From the NCBI RefSeq assembly GCF_000185905.1, contig NC_014923.1:2441501-2505500 (forward strand): a DNA stretch of 64,000 nt. Reading direction: 5' to 3'. Both the position numbers and the translations under genes were made by a program. The notes below the pieces were generated by a model. That model was not told the origin of the DNA and ran no database searches. It saw only the letters and a list, made by a program, of their open reading frames with translations. This DNA is from Mesorhizobium ciceri biovar biserrulae WSM1271. GTDB lineage: Bacteria > Pseudomonadota > Alphaproteobacteria > Rhizobiales > Rhizobiaceae. Shown here in pieces: positions 46,573 through 56,737 of this stretch (position 1 is its first letter; every line of letters begins with the position of its first letter).

Positions 46573-47391
46573 ATGACGATCTCGCAGAAGACCCTTGAAA
46601 CCAGCCACGGCAAGATCGCGGTGCGTGAGACCAGCGGCCAGGGAACCGCTGTCATGCTGATCCACGGCAATTCATCTTCCAGTGCCGTTTTCCGCAACCA
46701 GTTGGACGGCCCGTTGGGCGAGCGATATCATCTCATCGCTCCCGACCTGCCCGGCCATGGAGCGTCCGGCGATGCGATCGATCCAGAGCGTTCCTACAGC
46801 ATGGAAGGCTATGCCGATGCCATGACCGAAGTGCTCGGGCTGCTCGGCATCGACAAGGCCATCGTCTTCGGCTGGTCGCTCGGCGGCCATATCGGGCTTG
46901 AGATGATCGACCGCTTTCCCGGCCTGCTTGGCTTGATGATCACCGGCACGCCGCCTGTCTCGCCCGAGGAGGTCGGCAGCGGATTCAAGCCGAGCCCGCA
47001 TATGCATCTCGCCGGGCAGGAGACCTTCACCGGCGCCGACGTGGAGGCCTATGCGCGCAGCACTTGCGGCGAGCCGTTCGAGCCGTTTCTCATCGACACG
47101 GTGGCGCGCACCGATGGACGGGCGCGGCGCCTGATGTTCGAAAAGTTCGCGGCCGGCACCGGCCGGAACCAGCGCGAGATCGTGGCCGGCAAGACGCCGC
47201 CGATCGCCGTTCTGAACGGCATCGACGAGCCATTCGTCAACACCGATTTCGTCTCGGCTGTGAAATTCTCCAATCTATGGGAAGGCAAGACCCATCTGCT
47301 CGACAAATCCGGCCACGCGCCGTTCTGGGATTCGCCGGATCGCTTCAATCCGGTCCTCGCCCGCTTCCTGGCAAGCGTCGACAGAGCGTAG
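46573..47391 (+). CDS. Alpha/beta hydrolase
   Basis: The 272-residue enzyme has the oxyanion HGNSSSS, nucleophile elbow GWSLGG, an acid candidate in VLNGIDEPFV and the catalytic His in SGHAPFWD. It is divergent from the Liv operon. It may act on an ester or lactone, but the substrate is not visible. Start at 46573 follows ggagcgg. Confidence 0.88.
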   Translation: MTISQKTLETSHGKIAVRETSGQGTAVMLIHGNSSSSAVFRNQLDGPLGERYHLIAPDLPGHGASGDAIDPERSYSMEGYADAMTEVLGLLGIDKAIVFGWSLGGHIGLEMIDRFPGLLGLMITGTPPVSPEEVGSGFKPSPHMHLAGQETFTGADVEAYARSTCGEPFEPFLIDTVARTDGRARRLMFEKFAAGTGRNQREIVAGKTPPIAVLNGIDEPFVNTDFVSAVKFSNLWEGKTHLLDKSGHAPFWDSPDRFNPVLARFLASVDRA

Positions 47392-47436
47392 GTCCGTCGG
47401 AAACCGGCGCCACGGACCCGCCTTCGCGTTGGGTGG

Positions 47437-47486
47437 GTGACAATCACGCGCATCTGTCGTATATTGACATAAAGATATCCTTATGT
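47437..47486 (+). promoter_or_regulatory. Candidate metH promoter and palindromic operator
   Basis: GTGACA (47437-47442) and TATATT (47460-47465) are 17 bases apart. A 20-bp near-perfect palindrome (47467-47486, centred on GATATC; ACATAAAGAT against ACATAAGGAT) lies where transcription would start. This is the arrangement of a repressor that blocks initiation. A SAM/SAH-sensing ArsR-type regulator (SahR-like) is a possible binder, as known for methionine-cycle genes in Proteobacteria. Confidence 0.5.
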
Positions 47487-47520
47487 GACATGAAAAGGCC
47501 TGTCGCCAAAGGGATAAAAA

Positions 47521-50500
47521 ATGTCGCAGAATTCTGCCTCGCTGGACGCATTGTTCGGCCCCGTCACGGCAAAACCCGACGGCTCGGAGGTGCTTGCTGC
47601 ACTCACCGCGGCGGCGCGCGAACGCATTCTCATTCTCGACGGCGCCATGGGCACGCAGATCCAGGGCCTCGGGTTTAACGAGGACCAATTCCGCGGCGAG
47701 GCTTTCGCCGGCTGCGCCTGCCATCAGCAGGGCAACAACGACCTCCTGATCCTGACCCAGCCCGGGGCGATCGAGGAGATCCATTATCAATACGCCATCG
47801 CAGGCGCCGACATCCTGGAGACCAATACTTTCTCCTCGACCTCGATCGCCCAGGCCGACTACGGCATGGAAGATGCCGTCTATGCGCTGAACCGCGATGG
47901 CGCGCGGCTGGTCAGGCGCGCCGCTGTTCGGGCCGAGCAGCAGGACGGCAAGCGAAGGTTTGTCGCCGGAGCGCTCGGGCCGACCAACCGCACCGCCTCG
48001 ATGTCGCCCGACGTCAACAATCCCGGCTATCGCGCCGTGACCTTCGACGATTTGCGCCTCGCCTATGGCGAGCAGCTGCGCGGGTTGATCGATGGCGGCG
48101 CCGACATCATCCTGATCGAGACCATCTTCGACACGCTGAACGCCAAGGCGGCGATCTTCGCGGCGGAAGAGATCTTCATCGAGAAGGGCGTGCGCCTGCC
48201 CGTGATGATATCGGGCACCATCACGGACCTCTCCGGCCGCACGCTGTCGGGCCAGACGCCGACCGCCTTCTGGCATTCGGTGCGGCACGCCAGCCCCTTC
48301 ACCATCGGCCTCAACTGCGCGCTCGGCGCCAACGCCATGCGAGCGCATCTGGCCGAAATATCCGGTGTCGCCGACACCTTTGTCTGCGCTTATCCGAATG
48401 CCGGCCTGCCCAACGAATTCGGCCGGTATGACGAAAGCCCGGACTTCATGGCCGCCCAGATCGAGGATTTCGCGCGTGAGGGACTGGTCAATGTCGTCGG
48501 CGGCTGCTGCGGCTCGACGCCGGAGCACATCCGCGCCATCGCCGAGGCGGTGCGGAAGTATCCGCCGCGCGCCATTCCGGACATTGAGCCCAGGATGCGC
48601 CTGTCCGGGCTGGAGCCATTCACGCTCACCGACGAGATCCCCTTCGTCAATGTCGGCGAGCGAACCAATGTCACCGGCTCGGCCAAGTTCCGGAAACTGA
48701 TCACGGCGGGCGACTATGTCGCCGCGCTCGACGTCGCCCGCGACCAGGTCGCCAACGGCGCGCAGATCATCGACATCAACATGGACGAGGGTCTGATCGA
48801 TTCGAAGAAGGCCATGGTCGAATACCTCAACCTGATCGCCGCCGAGCCGGACATCGCCCGCGTTCCTGTCATGGTCGACAGTTCGAAATGGGAGATCATC
48901 GAAGCCGGCTTGAAATGCGTGCAGGGCAAGCCGCTGGTCAACTCCATCTCGATGAAGGAGGGCGAAGAAGCCTTCCTGCATCATGCCAGGCTGGTCCGCG
49001 CCTATGGCGCCGCCGTCGTCGTTATGGCCTTCGACGAGGACGGCCAGGCCGACACCAAGGCGCGCAAGGTCGAGATCTGCACCCGCGCCTACAAGCTCCT
49101 GACCGAGCAGGCCGGCTTCCCGCCCGAGGACATCGTCTTCGATCCCAATGTCTTCGCCATCGCCACCGGCATCGAGGAGCACGACAATTACGGCGTCGAC
49201 TTCATCGAGGCGGCCGGCGAGATCACCGCGACGCTGCCGCATGTCCACATTTCCGGCGGCGTGTCGAACCTGTCTTTCTCGTTCCGTGGCAACGAGCCGG
49301 TGCGCGAGGCCATGCATGCCGTATTCCTTTACCATGCCATCCAGCGCGGCATGGACATGGGCATCGTCAATGCCGGCCAGCTCGCCGTCTACGATACGAT
49401 CGAGCCTGATCTGCGCGAGGCCTGCGAGGATGTCGTGCTCAACCGCGCGCCGAAGGCCGGCGGCACCGCCACCGAACGCATGCTGGAGATCGCCGAACGC
49501 TTCAAGGGCACGGCCGGCAAGGAAGCGCAGGAGCGCGATCTCGCCTGGCGCGAATGGACTGTCGAACAGCGGATCAGCCACGCGCTGGTCAACGGCATCA
49601 CCGAATTCATCGACGCCGACACCGAGGAAGCGCGGCTTGCCGCCGAGCGGCCGCTGCATGTCATCGAAGGCCCGCTGATGGCCGGCATGAACGTCGTCGG
49701 CGATCTGTTCGGCGCGGGAAAGATGTTCCTGCCGCAAGTGGTGAAGTCGGCGCGGGTGATGAAGCAGGCGGTGGCTGGACTGCTGCCGCACATGGAAGCC
49801 GAGAAGCTGGCAAACGCCGCCAACGGCATCGACAATGGCGAACGTAAAACGGCCGGAAAAATCCTGATGGCGACGGTCAAGGGCGATGTCCATGACATCG
49901 GCAAGAACATCGTCGGCGTGGTTCTCGCCTGCAACAATTACGAGATCATCGATCTCGGCGTCATGGTGCCGGCGGCCAGGATCCTGCAGACGGCGCGCGA
50001 GCAAAATGTCGATATCATCGGCCTATCCGGCCTGATTACGCCGTCGCTGGACGAGATGGCGCACATGGCTGCCGAGATGGAGCGTGAAGGCTTCGACATT
50101 CCGCTGCTGATCGGCGGCGCGACGACCAGCCGCGTGCACACGGCGGTGAAGATCCACCCGCGCTACAGCAAGGGGCAGACGGTCTATGTCACCGACGCCA
50201 GCCGCGCGGTCGGCGTGGTCTCATCCTTGCTGTCCAACGAGAGCAAGGATGGCTTTGTCGATACGGTGCGCGCCGAATACAAGAAGGTCGCCGATGCGCA
50301 TGCCCGCTCGGAAGCCGACAAGCAGCGTTTGCCGCTGGCCAAGGCGAGGGCCAATGCGCATCGGATAGACTGGTCTGAATATGAGCCGCCGAAGCCGTCC
50401 TTCGCAGGCGTGAAGGTGTTCGAGAACTGGGACCTGACCGAGCTCGCGCGCTACATCGATTGGACGCCGTTCTTCCAGACCTGGGAGCTGAAGGGCCGCT

Positions 50501-51330
50501 ATCCCAAGATATTGGAGGATGAGGCGCAAGGTGCCGCCGCACGCCAGTTGTTCGAGGATGCGCAGGCGATGCTGAACAAGATCATTGCCGAAAAGTGGTT
50601 CGCGCCGCGCGGCGTCATCGGCTTCTGGCCGGCCAACGCCGTCGGCGACGACATCAGGCTGTTTACGGACGAGAAGCGGTCGCAGGAACTGGCGACGTTC
50701 TTCACCTTGCGCCAGCAACTGACCAAGCGCGACGGCAAGGCCAATGTTGCACTGGCGGACTTCGTCGCGCCGGCGGAGTGCGGCAAGCCGGATTACATCG
50801 GCGGCTTCATCGTCACCGCCGGCATCGAGGAGGTGGCGATCGCCGAACGCTTCGAACGCGCCAACGACGACTATTCCTCGATCATGGTCAAGGCGCTGGC
50901 CGACCGCTTCGCCGAAGCCTTTGCCGAGCGCATGCATGAGAAGGTGCGCAAGGAATTCTGGGGCTACGCGTCAGATGAAGCGCTGGCGCCCGACGAGCTG
51001 ATCGGCGAACCCTATCGCGGCATCCGACCGGCGCCCGGCTATCCGGCTCAGCCCGACCATACGGAGAAGGCGACTTTGTTCCGGCTGCTCGACGGCGAAG
51101 GCAATGCCGGCGTGAGACTGACCGAAAGCTATGCGATGTGGCCGGGTTCATCCGTCTCGGGGATCTATCTGGCGCATCCCGAAAGCTATTATTTCGGCGT
51201 CGCCAAGGTCGAACGCGACCAGGTCGAGGATTATGCACGCCGCAAGGCGATGCCGTTGACCGAGGTCGAGCGCTGGCTTGGCCCCATCCTCAACTACGTG
51301 CCGGCACACTATGCCGAGGCGGCTGAATAG
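47521..51330 (+). CDS. metH: Cobalamin-dependent methionine synthase
   Basis: The 1269-residue enzyme transfers a methyl group from methyltetrahydrofolate to homocysteine through cobalamin. All modules are visible: the homocysteine domain (~30-345) with Zn cysteines GLNCALG and GGCCGSTP; the pterin domain (~370-650); the B12 cap and binding domain (~670-900) with [11 protein letters not shown] and the axial His; and the activation domain (~930-1250) for reactivation by SAM and flavodoxin. The start follows aaaggg at good spacing. Length is typical, with no truncation. Confidence 0.97.
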   Translation: MSQNSASLDALFGPVTAKPDGSEVLAALTAAARERILILDGAMGTQIQGLGFNEDQFRGEAFAGCACHQQGNNDLLILTQPGAIEEIHYQYAIAGADILETNTFSSTSIAQADYGMEDAVYALNRDGARLVRRAAVRAEQQDGKRRFVAGALGPTNRTASMSPDVNNPGYRAVTFDDLRLAYGEQLRGLIDGGADIILIETIFDTLNAKAAIFAAEEIFIEKGVRLPVMISGTITDLSGRTLSGQTPTAFWHSVRHASPFTIGLNCALGANAMRAHLAEISGVADTFVCAYPNAGLPNEFGRYDESPDFMAAQIEDFAREGLVNVVGGCCGSTPEHIRAIAEAVRKYPPRAIPDIEPRMRLSGLEPFTLTDEIPFVNVGERTNVTGSAKFRKLITAGDYVAALDVARDQVANGAQIIDINMDEGLIDSKKAMVEYLNLIAAEPDIARVPVMVDSSKWEIIEAGLKCVQGKPLVNSISMKEGEEAFLHHARLVRAYGAAVVVMAFDEDGQADTKARKVEICTRAYKLLTEQAGFPPEDIVFDPNVFAIATGIEEHDNYGVDFIEAAGEITATLPHVHISGGVSNLSFSFRGNEPVREAMHAVFLYHAIQRGMDMGIVNAGQLAVYDTIEPDLREACEDVVLNRAPKAGGTATERMLEIAERFKGTAGKEAQERDLAWREWTVEQRISHALVNGITEFIDADTEEARLAAERPLHVIEGPLMAGMNVVGDLFGAGKMFLPQVVKSARVMKQAVAGLLPHMEAEKLANAANGIDNGERKTAGKILMATVKGDVHDIGKNIVGVVLACNNYEIIDLGVMVPAARILQTAREQNVDIIGLSGLITPSLDEMAHMAAEMEREGFDIPLLIGGATTSRVHTAVKIHPRYSKGQTVYVTDASRAVGVVSSLLSNESKDGFVDTVRAEYKKVADAHARSEADKQRLPLAKARANAHRIDWSEYEPPKPSFAGVKVFENWDLTELARYIDWTPFFQTWELKGRYPKILEDEAQGAAARQLFEDAQAMLNKIIAEKWFAPRGVIGFWPANAVGDDIRLFTDEKRSQELATFFTLRQQLTKRDGKANVALADFVAPAECGKPDYIGGFIVTAGIEEVAIAERFERANDDYSSIMVKALADRFAEAFAERMHEKVRKEFWGYASDEALAPDELIGEPYRGIRPAPGYPAQPDHTEKATLFRLLDGEGNAGVRLTESYAMWPGSSVSGIYLAHPESYYFGVAKVERDQVEDYARRKAMPLTEVERWLGPILNYVPAHYAEAAE

Positions 51331-51415
51331 CCGATGCCGGCGCGCCTGGCGGAAGCGACAGGCGAATGCCGATCGCTTCTCCAGTGTCATCCTGGCCCGC
51401 TTCGATTCCTGTGGG

Positions 51416-51820
51416 CTATTGCATGGCCGACGGGTTCATCCACAGCAGCTCCCAGACGTTGCCGTCCGGATCTTCGATGTGGCGGTTGAACATGAAACCG
51501 AGATCCTGCGCCGGGTTGGGATCGGCGCGACCGCCTGCCGCCACGCCCTTCTCGATTACGACATTGACCTCGTCCTTGCTGTCGACGGTGAGTGCGATCA
51601 ACATCTGGCTGTCCCGCTTGGGGTCGCCGATCGGGCGCGCTGTGAACTGGCTGTAATGCTGGTGCGTCAGCAACATGACCCCGATCGAGTCTGAGAACAT
51701 GATCGAGCTGGACTGGTCGCTCGAGAACTGCGGGTTCAGCGTGCCCCCGATCGCGAGATAGAACTTGGTCGCCGCCTGCAGATCGCGTACCGGTAGATTG
51801 AGGAAGATCATTTTGGTCAT
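51416..51820 (-). CDS. VOC-family protein
   Basis: The 134-residue protein has the VOC (glyoxalase/bleomycin-resistance) fold (MIFLNLPVRDLQAATKFYLAIGG; HIEDPDGNVWELLWMNP) with a possible metal His/Glu set. It is divergent from a TetR regulator, and shared operator-like repeats lie between them (51848-51909). The ligand is unknown. Confidence 0.85.
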   Translation of the reverse strand: MTKMIFLNLPVRDLQAATKFYLAIGGTLNPQFSSDQSSSIMFSDSIGVMLLTHQHYSQFTARPIGDPKRDSQMLIALTVDSKDEVNVVIEKGVAAGGRADPNPAQDLGFMFNRHIEDPDGNVWELLWMNPSAMQ

Positions 51821-51847
51821 CGGTCTAAGCCTTGCTGCCGTTGATGG

Positions 51848-51909
51848 GTACTAGCCAGTCTAGTACTGTGACCATGGCTACCATGCGGGAACGGTACCGT
51901 CTAGTACTG
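51848..51909. promoter_or_regulatory. Repeated CTAGTAC operator-like elements between VOC and TetR genes
   Basis: GTACTAG (51848-51854) and CTAGTAC (51860-51866) form a perfect inverted repeat with a 5-base spacer. GTCTAGTACTG occurs at 51858-51868 and again at 51899-51909, 41 bases apart. In a divergent TetR/target gap, this is the expected pattern of a TetR operator and its repeat. Confidence 0.65.
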
Positions 51910-51922
51910 GTTGAGAGGCGCT

Positions 51923-52555
51923 ATGAAAATTGATGGTGAGACCAGGTCGGCTCGCAAGGATCGTGAAATCATTGAAGCGGCTACGGCCGTCTTCATCGCC
52001 AAGGGCTACGATGGAACCAGCATGGAAGAGATCGCCACCAAAGCAGGCGCATCCAAGCAGACTGTCTACAAGCATTTCACGGACAAGGAGACGCTTTTCG
52101 GCGAAGTCGTCGAGTCCACCGCCAGCCAGACCAACGATGTCGTCGAGTCCGTGACGATGCTGCTTTCCGAGGCGAAATTCATGGAGGGTGGGCTACAGCA
52201 GCTTGCCCGACGCATGACAACGACGCTGATGGACGAAGAGCTGCTGAAGCTGCGGCGTCTGATTATCGCCAACGCGGATCGGATGCCGCAGCTTGGCCGG
52301 AGCTGGTATGAAAAAGGTTTTGAACGCATGCTTGCCTCGGTGGCATCATGCTTTCAAAAGCTTACCAGTCGAGGCCTGTTGCAGACCAGCGATCCCCGTC
52401 TGGCGGCCAGCCATCTCTTCGGAATGCTTCTCTGGATCCCAATGAACGAAGCCATGTTCACCGGAAGCAACCCGCGTTCGAAGGCGGATCTCGAGCGGCA
52501 CGCCGATGCTTCGGTCGAAGCATTCCTTGCCGCCTATGGGGCGCGGCCGAAATAG
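51923..52555 (+). CDS. TetR-family repressor
   Basis: The 210-residue regulator has an N-terminal TetR helix-turn-helix (IIEAATAVFIAKGYDGTSMEEIATKAGASKQTVYKHFTDKETLF) and a ligand-binding C-terminal half. Start at ATG 51923 follows gagagg; an upstream TTG is less likely. It probably represses itself and the divergent VOC gene. Confidence 0.9.
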   Translation: MKIDGETRSARKDREIIEAATAVFIAKGYDGTSMEEIATKAGASKQTVYKHFTDKETLFGEVVESTASQTNDVVESVTMLLSEAKFMEGGLQQLARRMTTTLMDEELLKLRRLIIANADRMPQLGRSWYEKGFERMLASVASCFQKLTSRGLLQTSDPRLAASHLFGMLLWIPMNEAMFTGSNPRSKADLERHADASVEAFLAAYGARPK

Positions 52556-52719
52556 TCGCGCGCCGCTCCGCCAGCGATGCTTATTGTGGTCGATTGTCCG
52601 TCCACGCCAGCGTCTTTTGCTTAAGGCCGGTGGCGGAGTCGGTTTAGGCACAGGATGCTCGCTTACGATCCAAGGCTGCGATAAACCCAGGGCAGCCGTC
52701 TTTGCAGCTGGAGCGTCAA

Positions 52720-54114
52720 ATGACCGTACTCACCCGACGCCGGCTTTTGAAAACGGCAGCGATTGCCGGCGCAGGCGGGGTCGGGCTTTCGGCCATGGGC
52801 CGGCTTGGTGGCTGGGCCGCTGCCACGCCTGAGCCGGTGGTTTTGCAGACGGCAAAGATCCAGGCGAAGCTGATGGATATCGGCCAGACCAGGGATGTGC
52901 TGACCTATGGCAACGCCGGAATGCCGCCCGTGCTCAGAATGAAAAAAGGCCAGCCCTTCGCTGCACGCCTTGTCAACGCGATCGACGATCCGACGACGAT
53001 CCACTGGCACGGTATTCGCGTTCCAAACAAGATGGACGGCGTGCCGTTCCTGGTCCAGCCCTACGTCTACACCGGCGATCTTTTCGACTACGCCTTCACG
53101 CCGCCCGATGCCGGCACCTTCTGGTACCACCCGCATTGCAACACGCTGGAGCAGATGGGCCATGGCCTGACCGGCGTGATCGTGGTCGAGAATCCCAACG
53201 ATTCGAAATTCGATGCCGAAATCGTCCTCAATTTGCGCGACTGGCGCCTCGGCGACGACGGTCAGTTCATCGACCAGTTCCGGCCGCGCGATGCCGCGAG
53301 AACCGGAACTTACGGCACGGTGCGCACCGCCAATTGGCTCGACCAGCCGCAATATGATGCGCCGGCCGGCGGACTGGCGCGGCTGCGCGTCGCCATCACC
53401 GACGTGACGCGAATCTACGCTTTTCACGTCGACGGTGCAAAGGCGACTGTCATGGCGCTCGACGGCAATCCGGTGCCTGAGCGTTTTTCGCCCGATGCCT
53501 TGCTGCTTGGACCCGGCCAGCGCATGGAGCTGGCCATACGCATGCCCGACGAGGAAGGCGCGATCGTCAGCTTGAGGGACGTCAGAGGCACCAAGCCAAA
53601 AATCCTGGCAACCCTGCGCGCGACAGGAAACTCCCTCAAGCGGGACATTCGGGATCTTGCTCCGCTGGAGGTCAATCCGGTGGCGGAAGTGGATCTCGCC
53701 AGTGCCAGGCATATTTCCCTGGCGCTCAGCGCCACGGCGGAAAACGTCCCGAGCGATGGCATCTGCGGCTCGCTGGGCTACAGTTTCTGGGCCATCAACA
53801 AAGTGCCGTGGCCCGGCGACACCAAGGATCCGACCGCGCCTCTGGCCGAACTGAAGCTTGGCCAAAGCTACGTCATCGACATGGAGAACCTGACGCCGCA
53901 ATCCCATCCGATGCATCTGCACGGCATGAGCTTCAAGGTGCTGTCGTCCTCGACGCGCCAGGTTCAGCCCGTGATTTCCGACACCTATCTCATCCAGCCC
54001 AACGAGAAGGTTCAGCTCGGTTTCGTCGCCGATAATCCCGGCGACTGGCTGCTGCACTGCCACATCATCGAGCACCAGAAATCGGGAATGACGAGCTACG
54101 TCAGGGTGGTGTGA
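52720..54114 (+). CDS. Tat-exported multicopper oxidase (laccase/CumA-like)
   Basis: The 464-residue protein has a twin-arginine-type leader (TRRRLLKTAAIAGAGG) and the four copper segments of the family: HWHG, WYHPH, HPMHLHG and HCHIIEHQ, including the Cys of the type 1 site. It oxidises metals or phenols in the periplasm. Start at 52720 follows ggag. It could aid copper tolerance, but no copper pump genes are adjacent. Confidence 0.93.
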   Translation: MTVLTRRRLLKTAAIAGAGGVGLSAMGRLGGWAAATPEPVVLQTAKIQAKLMDIGQTRDVLTYGNAGMPPVLRMKKGQPFAARLVNAIDDPTTIHWHGIRVPNKMDGVPFLVQPYVYTGDLFDYAFTPPDAGTFWYHPHCNTLEQMGHGLTGVIVVENPNDSKFDAEIVLNLRDWRLGDDGQFIDQFRPRDAARTGTYGTVRTANWLDQPQYDAPAGGLARLRVAITDVTRIYAFHVDGAKATVMALDGNPVPERFSPDALLLGPGQRMELAIRMPDEEGAIVSLRDVRGTKPKILATLRATGNSLKRDIRDLAPLEVNPVAEVDLASARHISLALSATAENVPSDGICGSLGYSFWAINKVPWPGDTKDPTAPLAELKLGQSYVIDMENLTPQSHPMHLHGMSFKVLSSSTRQVQPVISDTYLIQPNEKVQLGFVADNPGDWLLHCHIIEHQKSGMTSYVRVV

Positions 54115-54147
54115 GGCCGCGTCAGCCTGCGCGTGGCGTCTGGACCG

Positions 54148-54435
54148 TCACTTGCGCAATTGAGCCTCGATCTCGTCGAGCACTTTGTCCTTGCCGATGC
54201 CGGTGAGGAAGGCGAGGCCCTTGATGACCGGCTTGGTCACCGAAGCGGAGATCGGGGTGGTTGCGACGATGAAGTCGACAGTGTCGGCCAGTCCGGGCAC
54301 TTCGGTGGCCTTTGCCTGCTGGGCATTGAAGGTGAGGCCGCGTTTCTTCATTTCCTCGGTGACGGCGACGTTGACCGCGGTCGAGGTGGCGATGCCCGTG
54401 CCGCAGGCGAAGAGAATGGTTTTCTGTCTGGACAT
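54148..54435 (-). CDS. Galactitol-type PTS EIIB
   Basis: The 95-residue EIIB has the P-loop with the phospho-Cys in FACGTGIATS. It receives phosphate from EIIA and passes it to the sugar taken up by EIIC. It is the last gene of a minus-strand IIC, IIA, IIB operon. Sugar specificity is not visible; galactitol type refers to the family. Confidence 0.9.
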   Translation of the reverse strand: MSRQKTILFACGTGIATSTAVNVAVTEEMKKRGLTFNAQQAKATEVPGLADTVDFIVATTPISASVTKPVIKGLAFLTGIGKDKVLDEIEAQLRK

Positions 54436-54454
54436 CTCTGCTTCTCCTTGGTTA

Positions 54455-54916
54455 TCAGCCGAGTACGGCTCGCACGTCTTCGAGGGTTCTGGCCGACCTC
54501 AAATCATCCAAGGCTTGCGGGTTCTGGATGGTGGCCATGACGGCCTGCAGCGCCTCAATCTGCTTGTCCTTGTCGTTGATGGCAAGCAGGAAGACGAAGC
54601 CGACCGGCAGCATCTCGTCGGGATCCTCCATATTGGCGAAGATCACTGGTTGCTTCAATGTGCCCATCGCGATGCCAGGCTTCAGCACATGCTCCGGATC
54701 GGTGTGCGGCACCGCGACATTGTCGGAGCGTTCCAGCGGCAGTCCTGTCGGGATGGTCAATTCGCGGCGCACGACCGCGTCGGCATAGGAGCTTTTGACA
54801 TAGCCAAGTGTCTCCAGCCGGCCCGCCAGGATGCGGATGATCTCCTCATTGGTCGAGGCATCGGATCCGAGCACGATCGCGTCGGGATCCAGAAGCTGCA
54901 TGAGGCCGTCGGACAT
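54455..54916 (-). CDS. PTS EIIA (fructose/mannitol/galactitol type)
   Basis: The 153-residue EIIA has the phospho-His in NVAVPHTDPEHV and a typical N-terminus (LLDPDAIVLGSDASTNEEIIRILAGRL). It takes phosphate from HPr and feeds EIIB. Start at 54916 follows ggag; a frame to 55156 overlaps EIIC. Confidence 0.9.
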   Translation of the reverse strand: MSDGLMQLLDPDAIVLGSDASTNEEIIRILAGRLETLGYVKSSYADAVVRRELTIPTGLPLERSDNVAVPHTDPEHVLKPGIAMGTLKQPVIFANMEDPDEMLPVGFVFLLAINDKDKQIEALQAVMATIQNPQALDDLRSARTLEDVRAVLG

Positions 54917-54990
54917 TCTTTGCTCCGTCGATGAAATCGTGCGCCCCGAGGAGGGCGCACGATCGGTTTGAAGGGTGGACCCTATCAGGT

Positions 54991-56397
54991 TCAGGCCGTC
55001 TCTTCGGCCGGCTCGTCCTCGGCGCCCGCGGCCCGCTCCCAGCCGAGCGGATTGCGGCGGTAGAGGACAAACAATGCCGCGATGACCACCGCGATCACGA
55101 TGATGCCGACAAGTCCAAGCCCCTGGATCGCCTCGATGACCACGTAAGGCACCCACAGGAAGCCGTCGACCACCGAGGTGATCTGCAGCGCATCCGCCGG
55201 CAGCTTGAAGCCCGATGCGACGGCAGCACTTGTGAACAGCGGCGCCAGCGCGTTGGCGACGTAGAAGCCGATGGCCAGCGTCACCGTGCCGATCACCACC
55301 ATGCGGAACACGTTGCCTTTGACCAGCGGCGCGGTCATGGCGACGATGAAGGGAATGACCGCAAGGTCGGCGAACAGGATGACGCGGTTGCCCGGCAGGA
55401 TGATGGACAGGATGATCGCGATCGGCACCAGGATCAGCGACGACGAGATCGCGGCCGGATGGCCGATCAGGATCGCGGAATCGAGGCCAACAAGAAGCTC
55501 GCGATCGCCCGTGCGCTTGCGCACGAATGCCTGGGCTGCGTCGGAAACCGGCAGCAGGCCTTCCATCAGGATCTTGACCATGCGCGGCAGCAGCAGCATC
55601 ACCGCGGCCAGCGTCATGCCGGTGCCCAGAACCTTGGCCAGCACCACGCTGAGATCACCCGCATTGTAGAAGGCGATCGCACCAAGCACGAGGCCGATAA
55701 TGAGGCCCATCACGACAGGTTCGCCGAACACGCCGAACCTGCGCTCGATCGTATCGGTGTTGATGTTGATGCGGTTGATCCCGGGAATGCGGTCCATGAT
55801 CCAGTTGAGCACAATGGCGATCGGCAGGATCTGCGCCGAGGCGAGATGCGGCACGGAAATGCCGGGTACCCCGTAGAACTGCTGTACCGCGCGCGCCGAC
55901 CAGTCGGCGAACAACAGCGAGAGTGCTGCGACAAGTGCTGCGACCGCGATGCCATAGGCCAGGTTGTCGGTTGCGGCGACCACCAGCGAGCCGACAAAGG
56001 CGAAGTGCCAGAAGTTCCAGACGTCGACATTGAGCGTGCGCGTCATGCGTGTCAGCAACAGCACGATGTTGACGAGGATGCCGACCGGAATGACCCAAAG
56101 GCCGACCGATGAGCCGAAGGCGATCGCGGCCGCGGAGGGCCAACCGACATCGATGATGTCGCGATGGATGCCGGTGTTGGTCACGATGGCCTTGGCGACG
56201 TCGCCAATCGACGTGAACATGAGGCCAAGCACCAGATTGATGCCGATGAAGGCGACGCCGATGGTGACGGCGGCGCGAAAAGCCTTGCTGACCTTGGCGC
56301 CCAGAACCACGGCGATGACGAAAATGACAATTGGCAGCAGGATCGTCGGGCCAAGCGTATCGATGGCCCCTTTTAGGCCCGCGAGAACAGTATCCAT
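54991..56397 (-). CDS. Galactitol-type PTS EIIC
   Basis: The 468-residue permease of the galactitol family begins at ATG 56397 (MDTVLAGLKGAIDTLGPTILLPIVIF) after gggagg. It has about ten hydrophobic segments. An upstream open frame to 56934 is an artefact. It binds and moves the sugar during phosphorylation. Confidence 0.9.
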   Translation of the reverse strand: MDTVLAGLKGAIDTLGPTILLPIVIFVIAVVLGAKVSKAFRAAVTIGVAFIGINLVLGLMFTSIGDVAKAIVTNTGIHRDIIDVGWPSAAAIAFGSSVGLWVIPVGILVNIVLLLTRMTRTLNVDVWNFWHFAFVGSLVVAATDNLAYGIAVAALVAALSLLFADWSARAVQQFYGVPGISVPHLASAQILPIAIVLNWIMDRIPGINRININTDTIERRFGVFGEPVVMGLIIGLVLGAIAFYNAGDLSVVLAKVLGTGMTLAAVMLLLPRMVKILMEGLLPVSDAAQAFVRKRTGDRELLVGLDSAILIGHPAAISSSLILVPIAIILSIILPGNRVILFADLAVIPFIVAMTAPLVKGNVFRMVVIGTVTLAIGFYVANALAPLFTSAAVASGFKLPADALQITSVVDGFLWVPYVVIEAIQGLGLVGIIVIAVVIAALFVLYRRNPLGWERAAGAEDEPAEETA

Positions 56398-56737
56398 TTT
56401 TCCTCCCCTGGAGCCGCGAGCCTTCGCTCGACGCCTCGCAATGATGCTCCATCCAGCCTTTGACGCCGTGGCGCAAAGACACTCCCCAACTTGCCGCAGA
56501 GGCGAATGCTTCCCGACTGTCGCGTCGGTGAACATTTGCCTTTGTTGACAAACGAATGTTTTATTGGGGTTGTCCGCTACAATGTCAATTGGTTGGGTTT
56601 CGGCGAATCGAGCCCCGGCGGACGTGCCTTCCGAGACGATTTCGTGGGAAATTGCCGGTCGCGACCGGGTTTCGTTGGCAAATAGAACCCATTCCCTGCT
56701 ATCCGACCCCAAATCACGAAGCTGTGGACATTCCTGC
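56398..56737. promoter_or_regulatory. Divergent control region of PTS and DRL-family genes
   Basis: There is no gene. AACATTTG (56531-56538) and CGAATGTT (56553-56560) form an imperfect inverted repeat around a TTGACA (56545-56550). This could be an operator placed on a promoter. No regulator gene is adjacent. Confidence 0.35.

Noticed and set aside
47275..50004. A 909-codon open frame antisense to metH
   Set aside because: It is a shadow of the high-GC metH gene. Its translation is low in hydrophobic-core pattern and full of Asp, Gly and His, and it has no ribosome site.
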